Shown: positions 26,735 to 36,506 of the stretch, piece after piece
Position numbering within the stretch: the stretch's first letter is position 1
Layout: every line of letters starts with the position of its first letter
Program-made: the position numbers and the translations under genes
Assembly: GCF_002902945.1 (NCBI RefSeq)
Contig: NZ_CP026101.1
Location: 1,178,001 to 1,242,000 of the forward strand
DNA length: 64,000 nucleotides
Origin: Paraburkholderia caribensis
GTDB lineage: Bacteria > Pseudomonadota > Gammaproteobacteria > Burkholderiales > Burkholderiaceae
Direction of reading: 5' to 3'
The notes under the pieces: model-generated
Seen by the model: the letters and a program-made list of their open reading frames with translations, nothing else
Told to the model about the DNA's origin: nothing
Databases searched by the model: none

Positions 26735-26935
26735 GCGTTCGGACGATGCATGAGGTGCTGCGAGGAGTCGTCCGACGCTTCGTGGTCCGCCGGGGGGCGA
26801 ACCAGACGAAGACCGTCGTCGATGCGCATTCGACCGCCGCAAGGTGACAGATGGCGTGTGGTAAGCGGCCGCGCGGCCTTCGCCCGAAGGCTGTGGGGGA
26901 CGGCCATTCGAACCCGGTGTTCCACCGGGTTTTTC
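26735..26935 (+). ncRNA. candidate structured small RNA with intrinsic terminator
   Basis: No convincing ORF covers this stretch, but it folds strongly. TCGGACGA (26739-26746) pairs with TCGTCCGA (26768-26775), extended by GCG/CGC; GACGA/TCGTC (26805-26809, 26816-26820) is a short hairpin; and CCTTC/GAAGG lies near 26877-26890. It ends in a clear terminator, AACCCGGTG/CACCGGGTT (26911-26931) followed by TTTTCTTTT. No coding gene on this strand explains the terminator. I recognise no Rfam family; 6S RNA, tmRNA, RNase P RNA and SRP RNA signatures are absent. The 5' end is not defined: a possible -10-like element lies near 26722-26727. Confidence 0.45.
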
Positions 26936-27091
26936 TTTTGCGTTGCGTGCCGACACGTGACGCGAGCGACGGGAGTCTGCGGCAGGATTGACTCGATTCC
27001 ACGCTGAACTGCACGAAGTTCGCCGCGTCACACACTGGCCAATTGGCTTACGCCGTTCGCAGCGTTATCGTCGTGCAATCGGCGTGCAAAA

Positions 27092-27107
27092 CTGTATAAA
27101 CATACAG
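27092..27107 (+). promoter_or_regulatory. LexA (SOS) box upstream of the tandem uvrA
   Basis: CTGTATAAACATACAG fits the CTG-N10-CAG SOS consensus exactly and is a near-perfect palindrome. A -10-like TATAGT at 27108-27113 directly follows, so bound LexA would cover the promoter. The box is 140 bases upstream of the uvrA start. Confidence 0.88.
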
Positions 27108-27246
27108 TATAGTATCCACCTATCCGGCGCGGCGGCCTCCCGCTATTTCGGCTCCACGCGCGGCAAGAAACTCGCCGCACGAGCACGCGCGGGCCCGACC
27201 GGCCTGCCATCATGCCCCGGCCAACTCATTCAGACGGACAGGCAAA

Positions 27247-30200
27247 TTGTCATCTAACGGAACGATCCGAATTCGCGGCGCACGCCAGCACAACCTGAAG
27301 AACGTCGACCTCGACCTTCACACGGGCGAAATGACCGTCGTGACGGGGCCATCGGGCTCGGGCAAGTCGAGTCTCGTGTTCGACACGCTGTATGCCGAGG
27401 GGCAGCGGCGCTACGTCGAAACGTTCAGCGCATACGCCCGGCAGTTTCTCGACCGGATGGACCGGCCGCAAGTCGACCGCGTCGACGGTGTGCCGCCCGC
27501 CATCGCCATCGACCAGACCAATCCGGTGCGCAGTTCCCGCTCGACCGTCGGCACGATGACGGAGCTGAACGATCATCTGAAGCTGCTTTACGCGCGCGCG
27601 GCGGAACTGTTCGACCGCAAGACCGCACAGCCGGTCCGGCACGACTCGCCGGAGACGATCTATGCCGACCTGGACGCCCGCACGGCCGCTGACGATGCAC
27701 GCATCGTCGTGACATTTCCGGTCGAGCTGCCGGAATCGACGAGCGAGGCGGAAGTCCAGCAATGGCTTTCCGCGAGCGGCTATACGCGTGTTCAGGCGCA
27801 GCGCGAAGTCGCGTCGCCCACGGGCATGCGCAAGGTGCTCGACGTCGTGGCCGACCGTTTTCGCCTGCATCAGGTCGAGAAAGCGCGGGTCGTCGAGGCG
27901 ATCGAGGCGTCGCTCAAGCGCGGCGGCGGGCGCGTGAATGTCTATGTGCTGCCGCAGGCGCAAGAGGGCGAAGAAGCCGAGCCGCAGATCTGGCGCTTCT
28001 CCACTGGGCTGCACAACCCGGACAGCGATCTTCGCTATGCCGATCCGCAGCCCGCGTTGTTCTCGTTTAATTCGGCCTATGGCGCGTGCGATACATGTCG
28101 AGGCTTCGGACGGGTGATCGGCGTCGATCTCGGCCTCGTGATTCCGGACGAACGCAAGACGCTGCGTGGTGGCGCAATCAAGCCGATGCAGACGCCCGCG
28201 TGGAAAGAGTGCCAGGACGACCTGATGCGCTACGCGGCGAAGACCAATATTCGCCGCGACACACGCTGGTCCGAGCTCACGGAAGCCGAGCGCGACTGGG
28301 TCATCAACGGCTCGCCGGACTGGGACGGGGAGTGGCAGAAACAGTGGTATGGGGTGAAGCGCTTCTTCGGCTATCTGGAGTCGAAGGCGTACAAGATGCA
28401 TATTCGCGTGCTGCTGTCGAAGTACCGTAGCTACACGCCGTGCGAGACCTGCGGCGGCGCGCGCCTGAAGACAGAATCGCTGCTGTGGCGGCTCGGTTCG
28501 AAACAGAATGCCGACGAGGTGCTGGAGCCGGCGCAGCGTTTCATGCCGCGCGGCGTCGACTGGAACCGCGCGCAGCTGGAAGCACTGGCGGGGCTGACGG
28601 TGCACGATCTGATGCTGCTGCCCATCGAGCGCATCCGGCGCTTCTTCGACGAGATCACGTTGCCGAGCGCGCTGCTGGACGACGCGTTGAAGCTGTTGCT
28701 CGCCGAAGTGCGCACGCGCCTCAAGTATCTGTGTGACGTCGGCCTCGGCTACCTCACGCTCGACCGCCAGAGCCGCACGCTGTCGGGCGGCGAAGTGCAG
28801 CGGATCAACCTGACCACGGCGCTCGGCACATCGCTGACCAAGACACTGTTCGTGCTCGACGAGCCAAGCATCGGCCTGCATCCGCGCGACCTGAACAGGA
28901 TCGTCGAAGCGATGCAGCGCTTGCGCGATGCGGGCAATACGCTCGTCGTCGTCGAACACGATCCGTCCGTGATGCTCGCCGCCGATCGTCTGATCGACAT
29001 GGGCCCCGGGCCAGGCGAGCGCGGCGGCACGATCATCTACGACGGCGCGCCGGACAAGATCCGTTCGGCGGGCACGCTGACGGGCGAGTATCTCGGCGGA
29101 CGCAAGCATGTCGCGGATGCGGCGCACTGGGAGCGCCGGCCGGTCGACGCAAGCACGCCGCGTATCGTGCTCGAAGGCGCGCGCCAGCACAATCTGCGCG
29201 ACGTGACGGTCGACATTCCGTTGCAACGTCTCGTGTGCGTAACGGGCGTCTCGGGCTCCGGCAAGTCCACGCTAATCCAGGATGTGCTGTACCCGGCGCT
29301 GGCGCGGCAGCTCGGCAAGGCGACGGAATCGCCGGGCGCGCACCGCAGTCTGACGGGCGTCGAGCAGATCAGTGACGCGATATTCGTCGACCAGTCGCCG
29401 ATCGGCAAAACCACGCGCTCGAATCCCGCTAGCTACGTCGGCGCATTCGACGAAATCCGCAAGCTGTTCGCGAAGGCGCCGCTCGCGCTGCAACGCGGCT
29501 ATGGCGCGGGCGTATTCAGCTTCAACTCGGGCGACGGTCGGTGCCCCACCTGCGGCGGCTCCGGCTTCGAACATATCGAAATGCAGTTCCTGAGCGACGT
29601 CTATTTGCGTTGTCCGGACTGTGACGGCAGTCGTTACCGGCCCGAAGTGCTCGAGGTGAAGATCGAGCGGGCAGGTCGCGCACTGAGCATTGCTGACGTG
29701 CTGGAACTGACCGTGCACGAGGCGGTCACCCTGTTCGCCGCGGATGGCGAAGTGCTGCGTGTGCTGCAGCCTATCGTCGATGTCGGTCTCGAATACGTGA
29801 AGCTGGGCCAGCCCGTGCCGACGCTGTCGGGTGGCGAGGCACAGCGTCTGAAGCTCGCGGGCTTCCTCGCAGAAACCGCCCAGGCGAAGACGGCGCGCAG
29901 CGCGAAGCAGGCGCCGGCGGCGCGCCTCTTCATGTTCGACGAGCCGACCACCGGTCTTCACTTCGACGACATCGCCAAGCTGATGCAGGCGTTCGGCAAG
30001 TTGCTGGCGGGCGGTCATTCGTTGATCGTGATCGAGCACAATCTTGACGTGATCCGTGCGGCTGACTGGCTGATCGATCTCGGCCCCGAGGGCGGCGACG
30101 CCGGCGGCCTCGTCGTATGCGCGGGCACGCCGGAAGAAGTCAAGCAATGCACGGATTCGCACACAGGTGAAGCGCTCGTCCAATACGACCGCGCAATGGG

Positions 30201-33156
30201 GCTCGCAATCGAGCCGACCGAGGCGGCCGAGAAGGCGGAAGCCGCTGCGCATGGCATGCCGCTGCAGACGGCGCTGAACGCGGCGCGCGCGCGGCGCGCG
30301 GTAGAAGGCGTGGATGTCGTGCGCATCGTCAACGCGCGCGAGCACAACCTGAAATCACTCGACGTCGATATTCCGCACGGGAAGTTCAACGTCATCACGG
30401 GTGTCTCCGGTTCGGGCAAGTCGACGCTCGCCTTCGACATTCTGTTCCATGAAGGGCAACGCCGGTATCTGGAATCGCTGAACGCGTATGCGCGCTCTAT
30501 CGTGCAGCCCGCCGGCCGTCCTGAAGTCGATGCTGTGTATGGCATCCCGCCCACTGTCGCGATCGAGCAGCGCTTGTCGCGTGGTGGACGCAAGAGCACG
30601 GTCGCGACGACATCGGAGGTATGGCACTTTTTGCGTCTGCTGTATGTGAAGCTGGGCATCCAGCATTGCACTCACGACGGCGCGCCCGTCACGTCGCAAA
30701 GCGTCGAGTCGATCGTTGCGCAATTGTTGCGCGATCACAAAGGCGATCATGTCGGACTGCTTGCGCCACTCGTCGTGAACCGCAAAGGCGTTTATACCGA
30801 CCTCGCAAAGTGGGCGAAGGCGCGGGGCAACTCGCACTTGCGTGTCGATGGCGAATTCGTGTCCGTCGATCCGTGGCCGAAGCTCGATCGTTTCCGCGAG
30901 CATACGATCGAACTGCCTGTGGGCGACATCGTCGTGTCGGCGGACAAGGAAACCGAACTGCGCCGCCTGCTCGATGCAACGCTCGAAGCGGGCAAGGGCG
31001 TGATCCATCTGCTTGCGCCGCTCGACGGCCTCGAACACGCGATGACCCGCAACGGGCCGACCGCGCATGTCGGCGAAGTGAAGGTGCTGTCGGTCAAGCG
31101 CGCGTGTCCTGTGTGCGGCACCAGTTATCCCGAACTGGACCCGCGCATGTTCTCGTACAACAGCAAGCACGGGTGGTGCACGACCTGCGTCGGCACGGGT
31201 CTCTCGCTGACCCGCGAACAGCGCGCCGCCTATGACGATACCGTTCTCGTCGACGACAACCGTGGCCGCGAACAGACCTTGCCGTCGGACGAGCAGGAAC
31301 CGGAAGGCGTCGTCGACGAGCCGTGTCCGGATTGTCACGGCACGCGTCTGAATCCCTCCGCTCGCGCCGTGTCGTTCAGCGAAACGTCTATCGTCGATGT
31401 CGCGCAGTGGACCGTATCGGATACACGACGCTGGATCGATGAACTCGAACTGACTGGGCGCGATGCGGAAATCGCACGCGACGTGATCAGTGAAATCGGC
31501 AGCCGCCTGCAGTTCCTCGAGGAAGTGGGCCTCGGTTATCTGAGCCTCGACCGGGCAGCGCCGAGCCTGTCGGGCGGCGAAGCGCAACGCATCCGTCTCG
31601 CGGCGCAGCTTGGCAGCAATCTGCAGGGCGTGTGCTATGTGCTCGACGAGCCGACCATCGGTTTGCATCCGCGCGACAACCAGATTCTGCTGAACGCGCT
31701 GCGCAAGCTCGGCGACAAGGGCAATACGCTGGTCGTCGTCGAGCATGACGAAGACACCATACGCCGCGCCGATCACATCATCGATATTGGTCCGGGCGCG
31801 GGCAAGCGCGGCGGCACGCTGGTCGCGCAGGGACGCGTCGACGATCTCTCTGCACAGTCGAGTTCGCTGACAGGTCAGTTTCTTGCGCAGCCGATCCTGC
31901 ATCCGTTGCAAGCGCGGCGTCCCGTTTCGCTCGCAACGAAGCGCGCGCCCGCCGTGCCGGAAAGGTGGCTCACCGTGCATGGCGCAACGCTGCATAATCT
32001 GCGCGATGTGACCGTCGGCATTCCGCTCGGGCGTCTGGTCGCCGTGACGGGGGTGAGCGGGTCGGGCAAGTCGACGCTCGCGCGCGACGTGCTAATGACG
32101 AATCTGCTCGATGCCGTCGGCCGGTCGGTGCTGTCGTCGCCCGCCGTGCGCCGCGCGCGCAAGGCCGCGCAAACGGAAGCGGCGCCCGCCGCGAACCGTC
32201 GTTCGAGCGTGCTCGCACGCAGCGCGCCCCGGCCGTCGCTAAACGTTTCGCACGCGTGGCAGGGCTGCGAATCGGTTAGCGGCTTCGAGTCGATCGACCG
32301 CGTGCTCGAAGTCGATCAGACGCCGATTGGCAAGACGCCGCGCTCGTGTCCGGCCACGTACATCGGCGTATGGGACACCATCAGACGTCTGTTCGCCGAC
32401 ACGCTCGAAGCGAGGGCGCGCGGCTACACAGCATCGCGTTTCTCGTTCAACACAGGCGACGGCCGTTGCCCGACGTGCGAAGGACAAGGCGTACGCACGA
32501 TCGGCATGAGCTTCCTGCCCGACGTCAAGGTGCCGTGCGACGTGTGCCATGGTCAACGCTTCAATCCGGAAACGCTTGCGGTGACATGGCGCGGCAAGAA
32601 TATCGGCGACGTGCTGACGATGGAAATCGACGAAGCCGTCGACTTCTTCGCGTCGATGTCGAACATCGCCCATCCGCTGCAGCTGATGAAGGACGTCGGC
32701 CTTGGCTACCTGACGCTCGGCCAGCCGTCGCCTACGCTGTCGGGCGGTGAAGCGCAGCGCATCAAGTTGGTCACCGAGCTGAGTAAGGTGCGGGATGACA
32801 TCACACGCCGCGGACAAAAGGCGCCGCACACGCTGTACGTGCTCGACGAGCCGACTGTCGGCCTGCATATGGCCGACGTTGCGAAGCTGATTCGCGTGCT
32901 GCATCGGCTCGCTGACGCGGGGCACAGCGTGGTGGTGATCGAACACGACCTCGATGTGATCGCCGAAGCGGACTGGATCATCGATCTCGGACCCGAGGGG
33001 GGCGTGGGTGGCGGTTCGATCGTGGCTTCGACAGATCCCGAAGGCCTGGTGCGCGTCGCGGCGAGCCATACCGGGCGGGCGCTGGAGCCGGTGCTCGCAA
33101 GGTCGGCAGGCGAATCTGGCGAGACCGCAGCGGGGGCGCGCGTGAGTGTAGGGTGA
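27247..33156 (+). CDS. double-length UvrA (two complete UvrA units fused; excinuclease ABC subunit A)
   Basis: The 1969-residue protein is two UvrA-like units in tandem, about 1-1000 and 1020-1969, against about 940 residues for normal UvrA. It has four Walker A lysines (Lys40, Lys673, Lys1058, Lys1608), four LSGGE signatures and four DEP(S/T)xGLH Walker B motifs, so four nucleotide-binding sites appear intact. Zinc-finger pairs occur in both halves. The first half lacks the CxxC before the LFSFN segment that the second half (CPVCGTSYPELDP) keeps. A basic Ala-rich insert lies near 1620-1665. The start is TTG with a weak ribosome site. UvrA detects damaged DNA and loads UvrB. A LexA box lies upstream, and no uvrB or uvrC is nearby. 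Confidence 0.93.
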   Translation: MSSNGTIRIRGARQHNLKNVDLDLHTGEMTVVTGPSGSGKSSLVFDTLYAEGQRRYVETFSAYARQFLDRMDRPQVDRVDGVPPAIAIDQTNPVRSSRSTVGTMTELNDHLKLLYARAAELFDRKTAQPVRHDSPETIYADLDARTAADDARIVVTFPVELPESTSEAEVQQWLSASGYTRVQAQREVASPTGMRKVLDVVADRFRLHQVEKARVVEAIEASLKRGGGRVNVYVLPQAQEGEEAEPQIWRFSTGLHNPDSDLRYADPQPALFSFNSAYGACDTCRGFGRVIGVDLGLVIPDERKTLRGGAIKPMQTPAWKECQDDLMRYAAKTNIRRDTRWSELTEAERDWVINGSPDWDGEWQKQWYGVKRFFGYLESKAYKMHIRVLLSKYRSYTPCETCGGARLKTESLLWRLGSKQNADEVLEPAQRFMPRGVDWNRAQLEALAGLTVHDLMLLPIERIRRFFDEITLPSALLDDALKLLLAEVRTRLKYLCDVGLGYLTLDRQSRTLSGGEVQRINLTTALGTSLTKTLFVLDEPSIGLHPRDLNRIVEAMQRLRDAGNTLVVVEHDPSVMLAADRLIDMGPGPGERGGTIIYDGAPDKIRSAGTLTGEYLGGRKHVADAAHWERRPVDASTPRIVLEGARQHNLRDVTVDIPLQRLVCVTGVSGSGKSTLIQDVLYPALARQLGKATESPGAHRSLTGVEQISDAIFVDQSPIGKTTRSNPASYVGAFDEIRKLFAKAPLALQRGYGAGVFSFNSGDGRCPTCGGSGFEHIEMQFLSDVYLRCPDCDGSRYRPEVLEVKIERAGRALSIADVLELTVHEAVTLFAADGEVLRVLQPIVDVGLEYVKLGQPVPTLSGGEAQRLKLAGFLAETAQAKTARSAKQAPAARLFMFDEPTTGLHFDDIAKLMQAFGKLLAGGHSLIVIEHNLDVIRAADWLIDLGPEGGDAGGLVVCAGTPEEVKQCTDSHTGEALVQYDRAMGLAIEPTEAAEKAEAAAHGMPLQTALNAARARRAVEGVDVVRIVNAREHNLKSLDVDIPHGKFNVITGVSGSGKSTLAFDILFHEGQRRYLESLNAYARSIVQPAGRPEVDAVYGIPPTVAIEQRLSRGGRKSTVATTSEVWHFLRLLYVKLGIQHCTHDGAPVTSQSVESIVAQLLRDHKGDHVGLLAPLVVNRKGVYTDLAKWAKARGNSHLRVDGEFVSVDPWPKLDRFREHTIELPVGDIVVSADKETELRRLLDATLEAGKGVIHLLAPLDGLEHAMTRNGPTAHVGEVKVLSVKRACPVCGTSYPELDPRMFSYNSKHGWCTTCVGTGLSLTREQRAAYDDTVLVDDNRGREQTLPSDEQEPEGVVDEPCPDCHGTRLNPSARAVSFSETSIVDVAQWTVSDTRRWIDELELTGRDAEIARDVISEIGSRLQFLEEVGLGYLSLDRAAPSLSGGEAQRIRLAAQLGSNLQGVCYVLDEPTIGLHPRDNQILLNALRKLGDKGNTLVVVEHDEDTIRRADHIIDIGPGAGKRGGTLVAQGRVDDLSAQSSSLTGQFLAQPILHPLQARRPVSLATKRAPAVPERWLTVHGATLHNLRDVTVGIPLGRLVAVTGVSGSGKSTLARDVLMTNLLDAVGRSVLSSPAVRRARKAAQTEAAPAANRRSSVLARSAPRPSLNVSHAWQGCESVSGFESIDRVLEVDQTPIGKTPRSCPATYIGVWDTIRRLFADTLEARARGYTASRFSFNTGDGRCPTCEGQGVRTIGMSFLPDVKVPCDVCHGQRFNPETLAVTWRGKNIGDVLTMEIDEAVDFFASMSNIAHPLQLMKDVGLGYLTLGQPSPTLSGGEAQRIKLVTELSKVRDDITRRGQKAPHTLYVLDEPTVGLHMADVAKLIRVLHRLADAGHSVVVIEHDLDVIAEADWIIDLGPEGGVGGGSIVASTDPEGLVRVAASHTGRALEPVLARSAGESGETAAGARVSVG

Positions 33157-33544
33157 GCGGCACGGCAGCGGTACGACATCGTTGACCGCGGGTCAGGGGG
33201 AGATCGTCGAGCGCTCTCCCGTAGTCCTGACGCGCTGACGTACCGCCGCTTGCGTGCGCCTGGTCCTGCGCGCGAGGCGATCGCGCTCGAAACCGGGTGC
33301 GGCGGAAACAGGTCTCTGACACGTTGCCGCAACGACTGCCGCACCGGGATCAGGCCATCGGGTAATCGGTAAACGGGCCGATGCGATAGGGGTGGAGCGA
33401 ATGCTCGGTCGAGCCTGTACAGACCTGGCTACGGTGCGTCCGCGAGCTCCGTCCGCGAGCGCTGTCCGTTCAACAGCAAGCAAAGCGCACTCAACCGGTC
33501 TATATTTGTCCCTGTTTTCCGACTCAAGTTCACAAGGACCTTTC
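33157..33544. other. intergenic region between uvrA and the GST gene
   Basis: This 388-base stretch has no ORF with family character, no clear terminator and no repeat that I can see. AAGGACC at 33535-33541 is the ribosome site for the next gene. Confidence 0.6.
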
Positions 33545-34249
33545 ATGCCTGACCCATCCGTTTTCCCGATCGCGAAGAAGTGGCCCGCTGCGCATCCCGA
33601 GCGCATCCAGCTGTACTCGCTGCCGACGCCCAACGGCGTCAAGGTGTCGATCATGCTGGAAGAAACCGGTCTCGCGTATGAACCGCATCTGGTGCGCTTC
33701 GATACGAACGATCAGCTGTCGCCGGAATTCATGTCGCTCAATCCGAACAACAAGATTCCCGCGATCATCGATCCGAACGGCCCCGATGGCGAGCCGCTGC
33801 CGCTCTTCGAGTCGGGCGCGATCCTGATCTATCTCGCGGACAAGACGGGGCAACTGATGTCGCAGCGCGCGTCGGTCCGCTACGAGACGATTCAATGGGT
33901 GATGTTCCAGATGGGAGGGATCGGACCGATGTTCGGTCAGGTTGGCTTCTTCCACAAATTCGCGGGCAAGGACTACGAGGACAAGCGTCCGCGTGAGCGC
34001 TACGTCAACGAGTCGAAGCGGTTGCTCAGCGTGTTGAACGAGCGCCTCGCGACGCGCAAGTGGATCATGGGCGACGACTACACGATTGCCGATATCGCGA
34101 CCTTCCCGTGGGTGCGCAATCTGGTCGGCTTCTACGAAGCTTCCGACCTTGTCGGCTTTGACGACTTCCCGCATGTGAAGCGCGCGCTCGACGCATTTCT
34201 GGCGCGTCCCGCTGTTGCACGAGGGTTGGAGATTCCGAAGCGCGCGTAA
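33545..34249 (+). CDS. Nu-class glutathione S-transferase-like protein (YfcG/YghU type)
   Basis: The 234-residue protein has a thioredoxin-fold N-terminus (YSLPTPNGVKVSIMLEE, then NPNNKIPAI and LFESGAILIYLADK, the glutathione-binding segments) and an all-helical C-terminus with the DYTIADIATFPW motif. The TPNG in place of a catalytic Tyr/Ser/Cys is typical of Nu-class enzymes, which act as disulfide reductases with glutathione rather than as conjugating transferases. It is cytosolic. AAGGACC precedes the ATG. The gene is monocistronic, convergent with the phospholipase gene. Confidence 0.92.
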   Translation: MPDPSVFPIAKKWPAAHPERIQLYSLPTPNGVKVSIMLEETGLAYEPHLVRFDTNDQLSPEFMSLNPNNKIPAIIDPNGPDGEPLPLFESGAILIYLADKTGQLMSQRASVRYETIQWVMFQMGGIGPMFGQVGFFHKFAGKDYEDKRPRERYVNESKRLLSVLNERLATRKWIMGDDYTIADIATFPWVRNLVGFYEASDLVGFDDFPHVKRALDAFLARPAVARGLEIPKRA

Positions 34250-34260
34250 CGGCCGCCAAT

Positions 34261-34293
34261 AAAAAACCCGTGCCGTCTGCACGACGGCACGGG
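34261..34293 (-). terminator. intrinsic terminator of the phospholipase operon
   Basis: An 11-bp perfect stem (34267-34277 with 34283-34293) with a five-base loop is flanked by AAAAAA on the plus strand, so it is U-rich only for minus-strand transcripts. It lies 20 bases after the phospholipase stop and also sits just after the convergent GST gene. Confidence 0.88.
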
Positions 34294-34312
34294 CGTTCAC
34301 CTCGTAACCCAC

Positions 34313-36430
34313 TTACTGTCCGCCCAGCGCCGGGTCGCTCATGCTCGGCTTGCCCGTCTCGACGTGACCTGCAAAACGGCGCGTGAACGACGCGTCGCTA
34401 TCGACGGTGATCGTCAGGTCGTACCAGCCGTACACGTGACGCAGATCGAGATTCACCGTGTCGCTGTCGCCACCGCGCACCGTGTGCGTGAGCGGCTTGC
34501 CCGAGTCGTACGCATTGACGATCTTGAACTGGCAGCGCGTGTTGCCGTCGTTCTTCAGACGCAACTGCAGATTGCCGTTCGCCACGTCGTAGCCCTCCGC
34601 GACTTCCGGGTTCGCGCGATCGTGGCTATTCCAGACATGCCGTGCGACCTGCTTGCCGGCAAAGCGCCGCAGGAAGCCATTCGGCCCGTGCACCGTGAAA
34701 TCGTACGAACCATCCGCCTTCACGGGCAACTGATCGACGAGACGCTTGCCCGCTTCGACCGTGTATGTGCGGGGCGCATCGGCGCTCAGCGCTTCGAACA
34801 CGAGGAAGTTCGCGCCAGCGTCGCCAGTGTTGACGAAGCGCATCGAGAGCTTGCCGCTACTGTCGTCATTGATGCGGACGAACAGCTCATACGGCACTGC
34901 ACGCGCCGGACGCACGCCGGGCTCCTGCTTCGGCACGGAGCCGACGGCAGGCGGCAGCGGCACGTAGTCGGGGTGACGGTTTTGATCCTGCGGCTTGTAC
35001 GACGCGGTGGACGGCAGCGTCGGGAATGCATCGTTCGGATTCTTGAAGTTGAACGCCGACGTCAGATCGCCGCACACCGTGCGACGCCACGGCGTGATGT
35101 TCGACTCCGACAGCTTGTGCCCATGACCGAAACGCGCTTCGATGAACTGGATCACGGACGTGTGATCGAACACCTCCGAACACACCCAACCGCCTTTCGA
35201 CCACGGCGATACGACCAGCATTGGCACACGCGGTCCGAGCCCATAGGGACCGGCCGCGTATTTGCCGTTGTTGCCGCCGGGATAGATTTCGTGGGTGGTG
35301 TCGACGGTTGAAAGGCCATTCGCACTCGACGTCGGCGCAAACGGCGGCGACATGTGATCGAAGAAGCCGTCGTTTTCGTCATAGTTGATGAGCAGCGCGG
35401 TCTTGCTCCACACCTCGGGGTTCGAAGTGAGAATCTGCAGCACCTGATCGACGTACCACGCGCCGTAGTTCGCGGGCCAGTTCGGATGCTCGGAGTAGGC
35501 TTCCGGCGCGACGATCCACGACACCTGCGGCAACTGGTTGCTCTGCACGTCCTTGCGCAGAACGTCGAAATACGTGCCGCCCGCTGACACGTTGGTGCCC
35601 GTGCGCGCCTTTTCGTACAGCGGATTGCCTGGCTGCGCGTGGCGATACTGGTTGAAGTAGAGCAGCGAGTTGTCGCCGTAGTTGCCGATGTACGGATTGT
35701 CCGTCCAGCCCCACGATCCGTTTGCATCCAGGCCCGTGCCGATGTCCTGATAGATCTTCCATGAAATGCCCGCTGTTTCCAGCACTTCGGGATACGTCGA
35801 CCAGCCGTAGCCCAGTTCCGAGTTGTCCACGACAGGGCCGCCGCCCGAGCCGTCGTTTCCGACCCAGCCCGTCCACATGTAGTAACGGTTCGGGTCGGTC
35901 GCGCCCATCAGCGAGCAGTGGTAAGCGTCGCAGATCGTGAACGAGTCGGCCAGCTGATAGTGGAACGGGATGTCGTCGCGCGTGAGGTACGCCATCGTCG
36001 TCGTGCCCTTGTTCGGCACCCACTGATCGTTGCGGCCGCCGTTCCATGCGCCGTGCGTCGTCGGCCAGTCATGGGGCAGGTCTTGCAGGAACTGCAGGCC
36101 GAGATTCGGCGCCGTCGGACGGAACGGCAGCACTTCGCCGGCGCCGCCCGCCAGCGGCTGATGCCATACCGGTTTGCCGTTCGGCAGGTTGATCGCGCGC
36201 GTGTCGCCGAAGCCGCGCACGCCGCGCAGCGTGCCGAAGTAATGATCGAACGAGCGGTTCTCCTGCATCAGCACAACGATGTGCTCGATATCGCGGATGC
36301 TGCCCGTCTTGTTGTTCGCGGGAATCGCGAGCGCATTGCGAATGCCGAGGGGGAGCATCGTCAATGCGGTGGCGGAGCCGGCTGCCTGAGCGGCGGCTCG
36401 CAGAAAATCACGGCGGTTTTTTGAGGTCAT
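34313..36430 (-). CDS. phosphocholine-specific phospholipase C, Tat-exported
   Basis: The 705-residue protein starts with a twin-arginine signal (NRRDFLRAAAQAAGSATAL), which is typical of this family and implies export of a folded enzyme. The catalytic N-terminal half holds IEHIVVLMQENRSFDHYFG, the metal-site segment of the phosphoesterase family, and HMSPPFAP. Two C-terminal domains of about 90 residues (DUF756-like repeats, with YDFTVHGPNGFLRRFAG and YDLTITVDSDASFTRRFAG) follow. It hydrolyses phosphatidylcholine or sphingomyelin outside the cell. The ATG at 36430 is chosen because it starts the Tat signal. It is second in an operon with the lipoprotein gene 76 bases upstream. Confidence 0.94.
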   Translation of the reverse strand: MTSKNRRDFLRAAAQAAGSATALTMLPLGIRNALAIPANNKTGSIRDIEHIVVLMQENRSFDHYFGTLRGVRGFGDTRAINLPNGKPVWHQPLAGGAGEVLPFRPTAPNLGLQFLQDLPHDWPTTHGAWNGGRNDQWVPNKGTTTMAYLTRDDIPFHYQLADSFTICDAYHCSLMGATDPNRYYMWTGWVGNDGSGGGPVVDNSELGYGWSTYPEVLETAGISWKIYQDIGTGLDANGSWGWTDNPYIGNYGDNSLLYFNQYRHAQPGNPLYEKARTGTNVSAGGTYFDVLRKDVQSNQLPQVSWIVAPEAYSEHPNWPANYGAWYVDQVLQILTSNPEVWSKTALLINYDENDGFFDHMSPPFAPTSSANGLSTVDTTHEIYPGGNNGKYAAGPYGLGPRVPMLVVSPWSKGGWVCSEVFDHTSVIQFIEARFGHGHKLSESNITPWRRTVCGDLTSAFNFKNPNDAFPTLPSTASYKPQDQNRHPDYVPLPPAVGSVPKQEPGVRPARAVPYELFVRINDDSSGKLSMRFVNTGDAGANFLVFEALSADAPRTYTVEAGKRLVDQLPVKADGSYDFTVHGPNGFLRRFAGKQVARHVWNSHDRANPEVAEGYDVANGNLQLRLKNDGNTRCQFKIVNAYDSGKPLTHTVRGGDSDTVNLDLRHVYGWYDLTITVDSDASFTRRFAGHVETGKPSMSDPALGGQ

Positions 36431-36506
36431 GTTGCCTTTGATCCTGAGGGAAGAAACGGTAAGGGAGGGCATCCATGCGGGGGCAGGGAGCCCGAGCGGG
36501 CAGAAC

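Noticed and set aside
26905..26925. tRNA T-arm-like TTCGAACC near the candidate RNA
   Set aside because: No acceptor, anticodon or D arm can be built around it on either strand; it is part of the terminator flank.
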